Of a stretch of 64,000 bases of DNA, positions 25,623-35,444 are shown piece by piece (the first letter of the stretch is position 1; every line of letters begins with the position of its first letter). The stretch lies in assembly GCA_937924525.1 (NCBI GenBank), contig CALDSU010000011.1:67001-131000 (forward strand). Reading direction: 5' to 3'. The DNA comes from an uncultured Bryobacteraceae bacterium. Lineage in GTDB: Bacteria; Acidobacteriota; Terriglobia; Bryobacterales; Bryobacteraceae. The position numbers and the translations under genes are program-made. Below the pieces are notes generated by a model. It saw only the letters and a program-made list of their open reading frames with translations. It was not told the origin of the DNA and did no database searches.

Positions 25623-26221
25623 TGGACAAAGCAGGCTGGGGAGGGACAGCCGAGCCGCGACTCAGCCGCCGGGAGTACCTGATCGTCTTGTTCGCCGCTC
25701 CCGCGGCCAACGAACAGCCGCTCCTGGTCCGCCGCCACGACGATCAGCTTCGCGTTTCCGCTCCCCAACTGCGCTTTCTGACCGGAAGACCCCTGACCCA
25801 ATTGAAAGACGGCCAAACGGTGGCGTTCGCCAGCCAGGTGACTCTCCAGGGCGAATCCTCCGCGCAAATTCTGGCGCGCACCGTCGACCGCTTTCTGATC
25901 AGTTATGACCTGTGGGAGGAGAAGTTTTCGGCGACGCGGATGGGACCGCCGGCGCGCTCCGCCAGCAGGCTGACCGCCGCCGGGTGCGAGGCCTGGTGTC
26001 TGGATCATCTCTTGCGCATTCCGCCGGGACTGGCGCCCGAGCGCACCTTATACCTGCGCCTGGAATTGCGCTCGGAAGACTACCGGGAGGCCTTCGGCGT
26101 GATCGGCGAGCCGGGCATCAATATCACCCGCCTGATCGAGTTGTTCAGCCGGCCGCCGAAGGCGCAGCAGTTACGCTGGGTGGCGGCGGCGGGGCCCTTC
26201 CGGCTGAGCGACTTGAAGTAG
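25622..26221 (+). CDS. DUF4390-like protein encoded with a sensor kinase
   Basis: A 199-residue protein from the ATG at 25622 that overlaps the preceding stop. The pattern, a beta-rich region with TVAFASQVTLQG, RTVDRFLISYDLWEEKFSAT, then YLRLELRSEDYREAFGVIGE, resembles DUF4390 proteins, which typically lie beside NtrY-like sensor kinases. The N-terminus LSRREYLIVLFAAPAA is weakly hydrophobic. Probably periplasmic and possibly an input to the downstream kinase; this is inference from gene order. Confidence 0.65.
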   Translation: MDKAGWGGTAEPRLSRREYLIVLFAAPAANEQPLLVRRHDDQLRVSAPQLRFLTGRPLTQLKDGQTVAFASQVTLQGESSAQILARTVDRFLISYDLWEEKFSATRMGPPARSASRLTAAGCEAWCLDHLLRIPPGLAPERTLYLRLELRSEDYREAFGVIGEPGINITRLIELFSRPPKAQQLRWVAAAGPFRLSDLK

Positions 26222-26233
26222 GTTCCCGCGGCA

Positions 26234-27646
26234 GTGAATCGTCTCCGTAATCGGCTGATTCTGACCTTCCTGGCGGCCACGCTCGCGCCCATCGGCGTGA
26301 CGCTCTGGGTGACGCAGGCTCTGGTCGAGTACAGTCTGGGTTTCGCCGCCGCCAGCGAGGCCGAACTGGACCGGGTGTCGCGCTCGCTGGAACAGACTGG
26401 CCGGGAGTTGTACCGCCAGGCATGCGCTTCGCTGAAGCAGGAGGCAGACGCGGGCCGCATCCCTGCGCGCGAGCACCGGCAACAGGACAGGCAGAATTGG
26501 CCGCCCGAGGTGGCAGTATTCTGGGAGTCGGCCGAACCCGAGGCGTTCCGGCTGACAGAGGCCGAGGGCGGCGAGTTGGAGTATCTGGTGCGACACGCCG
26601 GCGGAGTGCGCGTATTCCGAACGGTCCTGGGGGTCGACTTAAGCGCCGTCTCGCGCGAGTACTCGCGCGCGCGGGAAACGGTGGCGCGCGGCCGGGTGTT
26701 CGACCGTCGCCGCGGTTTCCTGCTCACCTTCCTGGTGGTGGGCGCGGCGATCTGGACGCTGTCCTTCGGCATCCTGGTAGTCGTGGCGTTCCGGCTCAGC
26801 CGGCCGATTCAGCAGTTAACGGCGGGGTTGGACCAACTGGCGGCCGGCAATCTGGCGGTCCGCCTCCCGGCGGCGCGGGACGACGAGATCGGCCGGGCGA
26901 TCCAGGCGTTCAACCACACGGCGTCCCAACTCGAGCAGAACCGCGACCGCCTCGTCTATCTGACCCAACTGGCAAGCTGGCAGAGCCTGGCCCGCAAGAT
27001 GGCTCACGAAGTAAAGAACTCGCTTACGCCCATCCGGCTGATGGTTGAGGAAATCGCCGCGAGGCAAAGTCCCGGCGGCGCGGACCCGGCGTTTCTCGAA
27101 CAAAGCCGCCAGATCATCGTGGAGGAGATCGAAGCGCTCGAACGGCGCATCCGGGCTTTCAGCCAGTTTTCGGCGGAGCCCGCCGTGCGGCCGGGCGCCG
27201 TGGCCGTCAACGACCTGGTCGAGGAGCGGGTGGCCTTCCTCCGCAACGGCCATCCGGAGGTGGACTACCGCCTGGACTTGGCCAAGGGCGGGCTGGCGGC
27301 CTGGGCGGACGAGGACTTGGTCAAAGGGGTGCTGACGAATCTGCTCGAGAATGCGGCGGAAGCCGCCGGCGCCGGCGGCGCGGTGCTCGCGGCGACGCGC
27401 CGGGCCGCCTCGCGCGTGGCCATCGAGATCCACGATTCCGGCCCGGGGCTGCCGGAAGCCGTGCGGGCCTCGCTGTTTCAGCCCACAATCACCTTCAAGA
27501 AGAACGGAATGGGTCTCGGCTTGTCGATCGCGAAGAAGAGCGCGCTGCTGACCGGCGGGGACCTGGTCGCGGTGCCGGGCCGACTGGGAGGTGCGGGATT
27601 CCGCGTTTTGCTGCCTGCGTATGAAGCGAATTCTGGTGGTGGATGA
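26234..27646 (+). CDS. NtrY-like membrane sensor histidine kinase
   Basis: A 470-residue kinase: a first membrane helix near residues 8-30 (LILTFLAATLAPIGVTLWVT), a periplasmic part of about 120 residues, a second helix (LLTFLVVGAAIWTLSFGILV), HAMP (RLSRPIQQLTAGLDQLAAGN), the phospho-acceptor box MAHEVKNSLTPI, and ATP-binding N, G1 and G2 boxes (NLLENAAEAAG, DSGPGLPE, GMGLGLSI). The start is GTG at 26234. It overlaps the response regulator gene by 26 bases, so the two are a cognate pair. The signal sensed is unknown. Confidence 0.9.
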   Translation: MNRLRNRLILTFLAATLAPIGVTLWVTQALVEYSLGFAAASEAELDRVSRSLEQTGRELYRQACASLKQEADAGRIPAREHRQQDRQNWPPEVAVFWESAEPEAFRLTEAEGGELEYLVRHAGGVRVFRTVLGVDLSAVSREYSRARETVARGRVFDRRRGFLLTFLVVGAAIWTLSFGILVVVAFRLSRPIQQLTAGLDQLAAGNLAVRLPAARDDEIGRAIQAFNHTASQLEQNRDRLVYLTQLASWQSLARKMAHEVKNSLTPIRLMVEEIAARQSPGGADPAFLEQSRQIIVEEIEALERRIRAFSQFSAEPAVRPGAVAVNDLVEERVAFLRNGHPEVDYRLDLAKGGLAAWADEDLVKGVLTNLLENAAEAAGAGGAVLAATRRAASRVAIEIHDSGPGLPEAVRASLFQPTITFKKNGMGLGLSIAKKSALLTGGDLVAVPGRLGGAGFRVLLPAYEANSGGG

Positions 27647-28964
27647 CGAAGAGAACATCGGCCGGTCGCTGCGGCTGATACTGGAGCGGGAGGGGTTTGC
27701 CGTCTCGGTGTGCCGGAGCGGCGCCGAGTTCCGCCGGCACCCCGACGCGACCCGCGCGGACGTGTTCCTGCTGGACGTGCGCCTGCCGGACGCCAGCGGG
27801 ATCGACCTGCTGCGTGAGTTGCGCGCGGCAGACTCCGCCGCCCCGGCGATCATGATCTCCGGCCACGGAACCATCGCCGACGCGGTGGAAGCGACGCGGG
27901 CCGGGGCCTATGACTTCCTGGAAAAACCGCTCGGCCGCGACCGGGTGCTGCTGGCCATCAAAAACGCCCTGGCGCAGGAGTCGCTCCGCCGCGAGAACGT
28001 GCAGCTCAAGGAAATCGTGGCGGGCAGCACGCGCATGATCGGACAGAGCCCGGTGTTTCAACGCGCGGTGGAACAGGCGACCATGGCCGCCCGGTCCGAT
28101 GCCCGGGTGCTGCTGATCGGCGAGTCGGGCACCGGGAAGGAACTGCTGGCCAGCCATATTCACCAGCACAGCCCGTTCGCCGCCGGTCCGTTCGTGAAGG
28201 TAAACTGCGCCGCCATCCCGACCGAGCTGCTGGAAAGCGAACTGTTCGGGCACGAGAAGGGATCGTTCACCGGGGCGGTGACGGCCCGCCGCGGCAAGTT
28301 CGAACTGGCCGATGGCGGAACGCTTTTCCTGGACGAGGTGGGCGACCTCCACGCCGCCTCCCAGGCCAAGCTGTTGCGCGTGCTCCAGGAAGGCGAATTC
28401 CACCGCGTGGGCGGCGAGCAGCCCATCCGCGTGTCCGTGCGCGTGGTGTCCGCCACCAACAAGGACCTGGCGGCGCTGGTGCAGCAGGAGCGGTTCCGGG
28501 AGGATCTTTACTACCGGCTGAGCGTGGTGCCGATCCGCGTTCCGGCCCTCCGGGAGCGGCCTCAGGATCTGAAACCGCTGGCGGAGTTCTTCCTCGAGGA
28601 TTTCTGCCGCCGGAACAATTTCCGGCCGAAACGTTTGAACCCGGACGTCTATCCGCTGTTCGAACAGTACGCCTGGCCGGGCAACGCGCGCGAGCTGCGC
28701 AACACGGTGGAGCGCATGGCCATTCTGTCGCCTGGCGAAACGCTGGCCGCGGATTCCGTGCCGCTCGAGATTCGCCTGCCGCGCGATGGCGTCCACAAGT
28801 CGAGCGTGCAGGAAGCCCGGGAGAAGGCGGAGCGCGAGCACTTGTTGCGCGCGCTCGAGGAAGCCCAGTGGAACGTATCCGGCGCGGCGCGGGCGCTGGG
28901 CATGGAACGCACCAACCTGCACAAGCGCATCCGCGCCCTGGGCCTGAGCCGCAAGCAGGGGTAG
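27621..28964 (+). CDS. NtrC-family sigma-54-dependent response regulator
   Basis: A 447-residue activator from ATG 27621 (MKRILVVDDEEN). Receiver domain with phosphorylatable Asp in VFLLDVRLPD, AAA+ domain with Walker A GESGTGKELL and the sigma-54-contacting loop as GSFTGA in ELFGHEKGSFTGA, Walker B GTLFLDEVGDL, and a Fis-type helix-turn-helix at the C-terminus (NVSGAARALGMERTNLHKRI). It should drive sigma-54 promoters on phosphorylation by the overlapping NtrY-like kinase. Targets are not seen; the envelope genes just upstream are candidates. Confidence 0.92.
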   Translation: MKRILVVDDEENIGRSLRLILEREGFAVSVCRSGAEFRRHPDATRADVFLLDVRLPDASGIDLLRELRAADSAAPAIMISGHGTIADAVEATRAGAYDFLEKPLGRDRVLLAIKNALAQESLRRENVQLKEIVAGSTRMIGQSPVFQRAVEQATMAARSDARVLLIGESGTGKELLASHIHQHSPFAAGPFVKVNCAAIPTELLESELFGHEKGSFTGAVTARRGKFELADGGTLFLDEVGDLHAASQAKLLRVLQEGEFHRVGGEQPIRVSVRVVSATNKDLAALVQQERFREDLYYRLSVVPIRVPALRERPQDLKPLAEFFLEDFCRRNNFRPKRLNPDVYPLFEQYAWPGNARELRNTVERMAILSPGETLAADSVPLEIRLPRDGVHKSSVQEAREKAEREHLLRALEEAQWNVSGAARALGMERTNLHKRIRALGLSRKQG

Positions 28965-29022
28965 CGGCGTCGCGAGCCGCGCCCGGGTGGCAGCGGGCCT
29001 GCTCCGGGTCCCGCGCCGCCGG

Positions 29023-30246
29023 TCAGCGGCGGTTCCCGTCGCGATTGGGCTGATCCCAGAGGATCCGCGCGGCGTAGACGCTGTTGTCGGCGCCGTAGCG
29101 GTTGTCGACCGGCATGACGAAATCCGGCCCCCAGGTCTGCATCCATTCGGCGGTGGTCACCCACGTTTCGCGGGCGTTGACGTAGGTGACGCCGAAATTC
29201 CCCAGCCGCGCTCCCCGCTCCGGGACCAGGATCCGTTCCGTGTCCCGCATCACGACCAGGCGTTCGGGGTCCACTTGGCCGATGAACAACGGCGCCCGGT
29301 GGCGGAAGACGTGGTCATTGCCCGCTCCGCTGCGCGTGTATACCAGAAACAGGCCCCGGGAATGGGTGACCCAGTGTTGCTGCGTGTTGTAATTGCCCAG
29401 GCTGCTGCCGTCGTCGAAACGCCAGGGCCGCGGTGCGGCGAAGTGCAGCCCGTCGCGGCTCGTCGAGACGTAGCCGTCCTGATCGTGCCGGATCGTCAGA
29501 TAATATTGGCCTCCGAACGACGTCAGCGAGGGTTCGGCAAGTCCCCGGTCGGTATCGAGACGCAGTTCGTTGCCGATTTCGGCGACGCTCAGGGAGCGTC
29601 CGTCGAACCGGCAGCGGAGCACGCTGACGGCGTGGAAGCGGTCTTCCAACCTGCCGTGATAAACGGGCAGCAGGATGTCGCCGTTCGGCAAGTCCACCCG
29701 CTGCACGCTTCCCGCCCCGGCGTTGGCGAACCTTGGTTCGTTCGGCATGGGCAAAGTCCGCCAGTCGCTCCAGGCGCGCGCCGCCGGATCGTAGATGGCG
29801 TAGACGGTTTGCCGCGCCGCATGCGGAATTACTTTGTTGTCGCGGTACCGCACGGTGTGCCCGATGCCGAGCAGTTTGCCGGTCCTGGCGTGCCACTTGG
29901 GCCAGAAATCCGCCGCGACCACCACCACCCCGCCGGGTTCGTCGCGGCGGCCGAGAGTGTGGGTGTGCTCGACGGGTCCGGTCCAGGAGCGCCCCAGGTC
30001 GTTGGTGCGCATTTCGTTCAGGGCGTAGAAAACGTCGCTGCCCGAGACAAGCAGTTTGGACATGGTCATCACGATCAGGCCGCGCCTGCCCGGAATCGCG
30101 CCCGCCCGCGGGTGCACCCAACAGGTCTTGCCGTCGTAGCCCTTGCGGACCGTGTCCAGTTGCACGCGATAGCCGACCGGCTCGGGCGGCTGGGCCATCG
30201 CGGTCAACCACGGAAGCAGGAACAGGACGCCGGCGAGGCACCGCAT
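29023..30246 (-). CDS. Secreted sialidase/BNR-type beta-propeller protein
   Basis: A 407-residue exported protein from ATG 30246 (signal MRCLAGVLFLLPWLTAMAQ). The frame stays open upstream across ribulokinase, but that part is antisense. Propeller blades with Asp-box-like and SGSDVFYALNEMRTNDLGR signatures resemble exo-alpha-sialidase-like proteins of Acidobacteriota and Planctomycetota. Segments such as YVSTSRDGLHF and FDDGSSLGNYNTQ fit the fold, but the arginine triad and the Tyr/Glu nucleophile of true sialidases were not traced. It is probably a carbohydrate-active propeller with unknown substrate. Confidence 0.72.
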   Translation of the reverse strand: MRCLAGVLFLLPWLTAMAQPPEPVGYRVQLDTVRKGYDGKTCWVHPRAGAIPGRRGLIVMTMSKLLVSGSDVFYALNEMRTNDLGRSWTGPVEHTHTLGRRDEPGGVVVVAADFWPKWHARTGKLLGIGHTVRYRDNKVIPHAARQTVYAIYDPAARAWSDWRTLPMPNEPRFANAGAGSVQRVDLPNGDILLPVYHGRLEDRFHAVSVLRCRFDGRSLSVAEIGNELRLDTDRGLAEPSLTSFGGQYYLTIRHDQDGYVSTSRDGLHFAAPRPWRFDDGSSLGNYNTQQHWVTHSRGLFLVYTRSGAGNDHVFRHRAPLFIGQVDPERLVVMRDTERILVPERGARLGNFGVTYVNARETWVTTAEWMQTWGPDFVMPVDNRYGADNSVYAARILWDQPNRDGNRR

Positions 30247-30327
30247 GACGCAAGTTGTAGCACGGGATGGTGGCCGGCGCAGGATCATTCCTCCCCGGCC
30301 GCAAGTGCGGTAGAGTGCGAAGGAACC

Positions 30328-31935
30328 ATGTCTATCGTTGCCGGAGTCGACTTTGGCACGCTCAGCGTGCGCGTATCGATTTTTGACAGTGAGCGAGGCC
30401 GGCTGGGCTCGGCGACCGCCGACTATCCCCTGCACCGCAAGCGGGACGATCCCGATCACGCGACACAAAGTCATGCCGACCAGGTGGCCGCGCTCGAGCG
30501 CGCCATGGCGCAGGCGCTCGCCGCCGCGGGCGTGGAAGGCCGCCAGGTGGCGGCGCTGGCGATCGACACCACCGGTTCCAGCGTGGTCCCCGTCGGCGAG
30601 GGCCTGGAACCGCTGGACGACTACTATTTGTGGTGCGACCACCGCGCGTGGCGCGAAGCGGCGCTGATCACCGAGACCGCCCGCCGTCTCGGCCTCCCGG
30701 CCATCGAGTGGTGCGGCGGCGCGTACTCTTCGGAGTGGGGCTTTTCGAAAGTATTGCACTGGCTGCGGAACAACCCGGAGAAGCGGTCGAAGATGGTTTC
30801 GGCCTTCGAGCACTGCGACCTGATCGCGGCGGTGCTTTGCGGCATCCAGGATCCTGCGCAGGCGCCGCGCAGCATCTGCGCCATGGGCCACAAGTGGATG
30901 TGGAACGAATCCCTGGGCGGCCTGCCGCCGGAGGAGTTCTGGGTGGCCGTGGACCCGCTGCTGGCCGGCGTGCGCGAGCGCTTGCAGGGCCGCTACGCGA
31001 CTTCCGATCAACTGGCCGGCACGTTGTGCGCCGAGTGGGCTGCGCGCCTGGGCCTGCGGGAGGGCATTCCGATTCCGGTCGGGGCGCTCGACGCTCATTG
31101 GGACGCCATCGGAGCCGGCGTCCGCCCGGGCGACGTGGTCAACGTCATCGGCACTTCCACCTGCATCATGGCGATCAGCGAAAACCTGCAACTGGTGCCG
31201 GGCATCAGCGGCGTGGTGGCGGGATCGATCCATCCGCAGATGTCGGGCCTTGAAGCCGGCCTTTCCGCCAGCGGCGACGTCTTCGACGCGATCGCCCGCC
31301 GCGCCGGCCAGAGCGTGGCCCAACTGTCGGCGGGCCTGGAAAGCTATCGCGCGGGACAGACCGGCTTGCTGCGTCTGGCCTGGGACAACGGCGACCGAAA
31401 CGTGCTGGCCAACCCCGAACTGGGCGGCGTCACCCTGGGCTGGAAACTCACCCACACCGCGGCCGACGAGTTGTTCGCCGCGATCGAGGGCACGGCTTAC
31501 CACACCCGGATCATCTTTGAGCGCATGGAAGAGTACGGCGTGCCCATCCGCCGGGTGATCAACGGCGGCGGCATCCCGCAGCGCAGCGCCGTGCTTAACC
31601 AGGTGTATGCGAACGTGTTGAACAAACCCGTGCTGGTGCCGGAAGGCGACGTGACGAGTTTGGGCTCGGCGATCTTCGCCTTCCTGGCGGCGGGCGCATT
31701 TGCGTCCGTCGAGGAGGCGCAGGACGCGCTCTGCCCGAAGTATCGCGTCATTGAGCCGCAACCGGACGAAGCCGGAATCTACGGCGAAATTTACCCGCAC
31801 TTCCAGCAGGTTTACGCCGCGATGGGCCGCCCGCAGGCTCCGGCGGCGACGCTGGGCGGGGTGCTGCCCACGCTCCGCTCGATCGCCGAACGCCGCCGCG
31901 CCCCTTCGCAGGGCAGCCCTTCAACAACACCTTGA
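30328..31935 (+). CDS. araB: Ribulokinase (FGGY family)
   Basis: A 535-residue sugar kinase of the ribulokinase subgroup (VAGVDFGTLSVRVSIFDS, ALAIDTTGSSVVPV, ATP-site VINVIGTSTCIM-like segment, and GAIDAHWDAIGAG-type GALDAHWDAIG). It is expected to phosphorylate L-ribulose to L-ribulose 5-phosphate. The ATG at 30328 is preceded by GAAGGA; the open frame upstream is antisense to the sialidase-like gene. No araA or araD is adjacent, so the pathway is not closed in this window. Related FGGY substrates such as D-ribulose cannot be excluded. Confidence 0.88.
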   Translation: MSIVAGVDFGTLSVRVSIFDSERGRLGSATADYPLHRKRDDPDHATQSHADQVAALERAMAQALAAAGVEGRQVAALAIDTTGSSVVPVGEGLEPLDDYYLWCDHRAWREAALITETARRLGLPAIEWCGGAYSSEWGFSKVLHWLRNNPEKRSKMVSAFEHCDLIAAVLCGIQDPAQAPRSICAMGHKWMWNESLGGLPPEEFWVAVDPLLAGVRERLQGRYATSDQLAGTLCAEWAARLGLREGIPIPVGALDAHWDAIGAGVRPGDVVNVIGTSTCIMAISENLQLVPGISGVVAGSIHPQMSGLEAGLSASGDVFDAIARRAGQSVAQLSAGLESYRAGQTGLLRLAWDNGDRNVLANPELGGVTLGWKLTHTAADELFAAIEGTAYHTRIIFERMEEYGVPIRRVINGGGIPQRSAVLNQVYANVLNKPVLVPEGDVTSLGSAIFAFLAAGAFASVEEAQDALCPKYRVIEPQPDEAGIYGEIYPHFQQVYAAMGRPQAPAATLGGVLPTLRSIAERRRAPSQGSPSTTP

Positions 31936-32286
31936 ACGGCTTCGGCGGCTCCAACCGGGCGCCCTTGCTCTTCCGGCAGTCCATTCCGGTCGATGATGGG
32001 GAGGGCGTGGACGGACGGCCTCCGGCGGCTTTCCCGACGGCGCCAACGCCCGCCGGGCGCAGGTGTCTCTCCGGGTGGTGTCCTCACGGCAAGGCGGCCC
32101 GGCCCGTCTCGCGCCCCCGGCCATGGCCCCGGCATCCCGTTCTGGACGACACCCCCGATCCGCGCCGGGGCAAATAAGGGCGGGATCCTGGTCCTGTTGA
32201 CGCTCGTCCGGACGGCATGCTATCCTCAACGGTTAAAAGATTGGCCCCGCGGGTAGTGCGTTTCTGCGGCTCCCCTTGCACATTTC
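31936..32286. other. Intergenic region carrying the atp promoter
   Basis: 351 bases between araB and the first atp gene. No open frame with family resemblance was seen. The only structured element recognised is the sigma-70-like promoter near its right end. Confidence 0.5.
32197..32226 (+). promoter_or_regulatory. Sigma-70-type promoter of the atp operon
   Basis: TTGACG (32197-32202), an 18-base spacer and TATCCT (32221-32226) match the -35/-10 consensus well for such a GC-rich genome. The likely transcript start would be about 55 bases before the first atp ATG. Confidence 0.55.
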
Positions 32287-32736
32287 ATGGACTCTACCAT
32301 ACAGGCCCTGCAGGCGTTGTTCCTGAAATCCCTGCCGACGCTTTTGCTGGTTGTCGTTCTTCATTACTATCTGAAGTACGTATTCTTCCGGCCCCTCGAA
32401 CGAACGCTCCAGGAGCGTTTTGACGCCACGGAGGGGGCGCGCCGGATCGGGCATGACAGCCTGGCCCGCGCCGAGAAGAAGGCGGCTGATTACGAAGCGG
32501 CCCTGAAGAGCGCGCGCGCGGAGTTGTATATCGAGCAGGAACACCTGCGCCGGCAGTTGGAGGACGAAAAAGCGCGCGCCGTGGCGGAGGCCCGGCGGGC
32601 GGCGGAACAGCGGGTCCGCGCAGCCAAGACCGGACTGGAAAGCGAAGTGGCCGCGCTCAAGACGCAACTGGCGGAAGAGGCGGAGACGCTGGCCGAACGC
32701 ATCCTCGCGGCCGTCCTGCCCGGGAGGGTGGCGTGA
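32287..32736 (+). CDS. atpF: F0F1 ATP synthase subunit b-type (first copy)
   Basis: A 149-residue stator subunit: one N-terminal membrane helix (FLKSLPTLLLVVVLHYYLKY) followed by a long charged coiled coil (KKAADYEAALKSARAELYIE onward). The membrane helix with the short FFRPLERTLQERF stretch is typical of b/b'. It opens the atp operon and overlaps the second b-type gene by four bases (GTGA). Two different b-type genes suggest a b/b' heterodimer, as in photosynthetic bacteria; which is b and which is b' is not decided here. Confidence 0.88.
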   Translation: MDSTIQALQALFLKSLPTLLLVVVLHYYLKYVFFRPLERTLQERFDATEGARRIGHDSLARAEKKAADYEAALKSARAELYIEQEHLRRQLEDEKARAVAEARRAAEQRVRAAKTGLESEVAALKTQLAEEAETLAERILAAVLPGRVA

Positions 32737-33320
32737 AAGTCCCCGGCGCGCTACGGATTCTTTTGTTGCTGCTTGCTGGCGCCGTGGCTGCGTTTCCGGA
32801 AGCCGCGCACGGCGGTGGCGAAGCGCAGGACCACGTCGACCGGTGGAAGATTGCGAATTTTGTCATCCTTGCCGGTTTGATCGCCTATGCCGGGGCTCGC
32901 TTTGGCAAAGCGTTTTTCGCGGCGCGCACCGTGGAGATCGGCAAGGGCATCGAGGAAGCCCGGCGGATGCGGGAAGCGGCGGAAGCCCGCGCCGCGGCAA
33001 TGGAAGCGCGCCTGGCGAACTTGAGCGAGGAGATCGAGGATCTCCGCCGCCACGCGCACCAGGAGACCGCGCACGAAGGCGAACGGATCCGCGAGGAGAC
33101 CCGGCGCGAGATCGAGAAGATCCAGGCGCACGCGGAGCAGGAGATCGCGGCGGCGCGAAAGTCGGCCCAGGCGGAGTTGCGGCGTTATGCCGGCCAGTTG
33201 GCGGTGCGCCTGGCGCGCCAGAAGGCCGCGGAACGGATCGGCGCCTCCGAGCAGGATGCGCTGGTCAACTCGTTTGCCGCGCGGGTGCGCACGGTTCCCG
33301 CGGTGAAGTCCACCGAGTGA
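32733..33320 (+). CDS. atpF: F0F1 ATP synthase subunit b-type (second copy)
   Basis: A 195-residue stator subunit with a hydrophobic segment that may be a signal peptide (LRILLLLLAGAVAAFPEAAH) ahead of the membrane helix (IANFVILAGLIAYAGARFGK), then a long Glu/Arg/Ala-rich coiled coil. The extra N-terminal hydrophobic segment is seen in b subunits of several Gram-negative phyla. It follows the first b gene with an overlap and precedes atpH by four bases. Confidence 0.88.
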   Translation: MKVPGALRILLLLLAGAVAAFPEAAHGGGEAQDHVDRWKIANFVILAGLIAYAGARFGKAFFAARTVEIGKGIEEARRMREAAEARAAAMEARLANLSEEIEDLRRHAHQETAHEGERIREETRREIEKIQAHAEQEIAAARKSAQAELRRYAGQLAVRLARQKAAERIGASEQDALVNSFAARVRTVPAVKSTE

Positions 33321-33324
33321 TCCC

Positions 33325-33888
33325 ATGACCTCGACCCTTGTTGCGAACCGGTACGCGCGCGCCCTGGTGGATACGCTGGTCAAGCCTTCTCCCCTGGCGC
33401 CCGCGCCGCCTGCCGCCGAGCAGGTGGTGGAACATCTGCGCGCCTTTGCCGCCTCGTTGCGCGAATCGGCCGAACTGCGGGAAGCGCTGGCGACGCCGAG
33501 CGTGCCCGCATCGAAAAAGCGGCAGATCGTCGATCGGATCGCCCGCGCGGCGCAGATGCCGCCAGTGGTGAGGAACTTCCTGCTGGTGCTGATTTCGCGG
33601 CGGCGGATGGGCGCCCTGCCGGCGATCGTAGACGCCTTCGAGGAGATGATGGACCGGTACCTGGGTGTGATGAAGGTGGCGATTGCTTCGGCGCGGCCGC
33701 TCACGGACGCCCAGCAAGAGAAGTTAACCGAGGGCTTGGCGGCGGCATCCGGAAAGCGGGTCTGGTTGGACACCCGGGTTGATCCGGACCTGTTAGGCGG
33801 CGTGGTGGCCCAAATCGGATCGCTGGTTCTGGATGGTTCGGTGCGCGGGAGGCTGGACGCCCTGGAGCGGCGTCTCAGTGACGTGTAG
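33325..33888 (+). CDS. atpH: ATP synthase subunit delta
   Basis: A 187-residue peripheral-stalk subunit (OSCP type) linking b subunits to the top of F1. The N-terminal helical bundle starts [15 protein letters not shown], and the C-terminal part has [17 protein letters not shown] and [24 protein letters not shown]-type signature (DxxLLGG...G...D.S). It sits in the canonical place between b and alpha. Confidence 0.93.
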   Translation: MTSTLVANRYARALVDTLVKPSPLAPAPPAAEQVVEHLRAFAASLRESAELREALATPSVPASKKRQIVDRIARAAQMPPVVRNFLLVLISRRRMGALPAIVDAFEEMMDRYLGVMKVAIASARPLTDAQQEKLTEGLAAASGKRVWLDTRVDPDLLGGVVAQIGSLVLDGSVRGRLDALERRLSDV

Positions 33889-33914
33889 CTGGCGGCGGGA
33901 TCTTTGAGGAAGGT

Positions 33915-35438
33915 ATGGCTCAACTCCGGGCAGACGAAATTTCGCGGTTTCTCCGCGAGGAAATAGAAAACTTCGAAGGGACGATCGACGTCTCGGAAAC
34001 CGGATCGGTGATCTCGGTCGGGGACGGCATCGCGCGCATCCACGGGCTTTCCCGGGTGATGGCGGGAGAACTGATTCTGTTCCCCCACCACGTGACGGGC
34101 ATCGCCATGAACCTGGAAGAAGACCAGGTCGGCGCGGTGTTGCTGGGCGAGTCGCAGGAGATCAAGGAAGGGGACGAGGTCCGCCGCTCCCGGCGGATTA
34201 TGTCCGTGCCGGTAGGCGAGGCGCTGATCGGCCGCGTGGTGAACGCCCTGGGCGAGCCGCTGGACGGCAAGGGGCCCATTCACGCCGACAAGTTCAACGC
34301 CATCGAACGGCTGGCCCCCGGCGTAGTAGACCGCCGCCCGGTGAAGGAGCCGCTGCAAACCGGCGTCAAGGCGATCGACGGCATGATTCCGATCGGCCGC
34401 GGCCAGCGCGAGCTCATTATCGGCGACCGCCAGACGGGCAAGACGGCCATCGCGCTCGACACGATCATCAATCAGCGCGGCGGGGACGTGATTTGCATCT
34501 ATGTCGCCATCGGCCAGAAGCGCTCGACGGTGGCGCAGGTGGTGAAGACGCTGGAGACGTACGGCGCCATGGATTACACCATCGTGGTGGCCGCCACGGC
34601 TTCGGACCCGGCGCCGATGCAATACCTGGCTCCGTACTCCGGCTGCGCGATCGGCGAGTACTTCCGCGATACCGGCCGGCACGCCCTCTGCATTTACGAC
34701 GACCTCTCCAAGCATGCCGCGGCGTACCGCGAGATCTCGCTGCTGCTGCGCCGCCCGCCCGGGCGCGAGGCGTTTCCCGGGGACGTCTTCTACCTGCACA
34801 GCCGCCTGCTGGAACGCGCCGCCAAGCTGAACGACGAGAACGGCGGGGGCTCGCTGACCGCGCTGCCCTTCATCGAAACGCAGGCCGGCGACGTGTCCGC
34901 CTACATTCCCACCAACGTCATCTCGATTACCGACGGCCAGATCTTCCTCGAGTCGGATTTGTTCAATTCGAACATCCGGCCGGCGATTAACGTGGGCATT
35001 TCGGTTAGCCGGGTAGGCGGCAGCGCGCAGATCCGGGCGATGCGCCAGGTGGCCGGCTCGCTGCGCCTGGAGCTGGCGCAGTACCGGGCGCTGGCCGCGT
35101 TCGCGCAGTTCGGTTCGGAACTGGACAAGGTGTCGCAGCAGCAATTGGCCCGCGGCGCCCGGCTGGTGGAGATTCTGAAGCAGCCGCAATTCCAGCCGCT
35201 GCCCGTCGAGAAACAAGTCTTGATCATCTACGCGGGCACCAACGCGTTCCTGGACAGCCTGGCGGTGGAGGACTGCCGCCCGTTCGAGGACTTCCTGTAC
35301 CACTACGTGCAGAACGCCCATCCCGGCATTCTGGCCAAGATCCGGGAGCAGAAAATCCTGGACGACGCGCTGAAGGCGGAAATGGACCAGGCGCTGGAGC
35401 AAGCCAAAGAGCGCTTTCTCGCCGCGAAAGGCAAGTAA
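33915..35438 (+). CDS. atpA: ATP synthase subunit alpha
   Basis: A 507-residue non-catalytic nucleotide-binding subunit of F1. N-terminal beta-barrel ([20 protein letters not shown]), Walker [14 protein letters not shown], the family signature [17 protein letters not shown] and a helical C-terminal domain. The length is normal. A GAGGAAGG sequence precedes the ATG. The adjoining genes are in the standard order delta-alpha-gamma-beta-epsilon. Confidence 0.97.
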   Translation: MAQLRADEISRFLREEIENFEGTIDVSETGSVISVGDGIARIHGLSRVMAGELILFPHHVTGIAMNLEEDQVGAVLLGESQEIKEGDEVRRSRRIMSVPVGEALIGRVVNALGEPLDGKGPIHADKFNAIERLAPGVVDRRPVKEPLQTGVKAIDGMIPIGRGQRELIIGDRQTGKTAIALDTIINQRGGDVICIYVAIGQKRSTVAQVVKTLETYGAMDYTIVVAATASDPAPMQYLAPYSGCAIGEYFRDTGRHALCIYDDLSKHAAAYREISLLLRRPPGREAFPGDVFYLHSRLLERAAKLNDENGGGSLTALPFIETQAGDVSAYIPTNVISITDGQIFLESDLFNSNIRPAINVGISVSRVGGSAQIRAMRQVAGSLRLELAQYRALAAFAQFGSELDKVSQQQLARGARLVEILKQPQFQPLPVEKQVLIIYAGTNAFLDSLAVEDCRPFEDFLYHYVQNAHPGILAKIREQKILDDALKAEMDQALEQAKERFLAAKGK

Positions 35439-35444
35439 TCCGCC

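Noticed and set aside
28987-30327. Long open frame upstream of ribulokinase
   Set aside because: It is antisense to the sialidase-like gene and shows no family signature; the araB ATG at 30328 has a good ribosome binding site.
30247-31800. Minus-strand frame continuing upstream of the sialidase-like gene
   Set aside because: It is the antisense of ribulokinase; the signal peptide at 30246 marks the true start.
31936-32196. Short open frames in the gap before atp
   Set aside because: No ribosome binding site, no family resemblance, and composition typical of GC-rich spacer.
32751-35402. 883-codon minus-strand open frame across the atp genes
   Set aside because: High GC leaves few stops; the plus strand encodes complete b, delta and alpha subunits.
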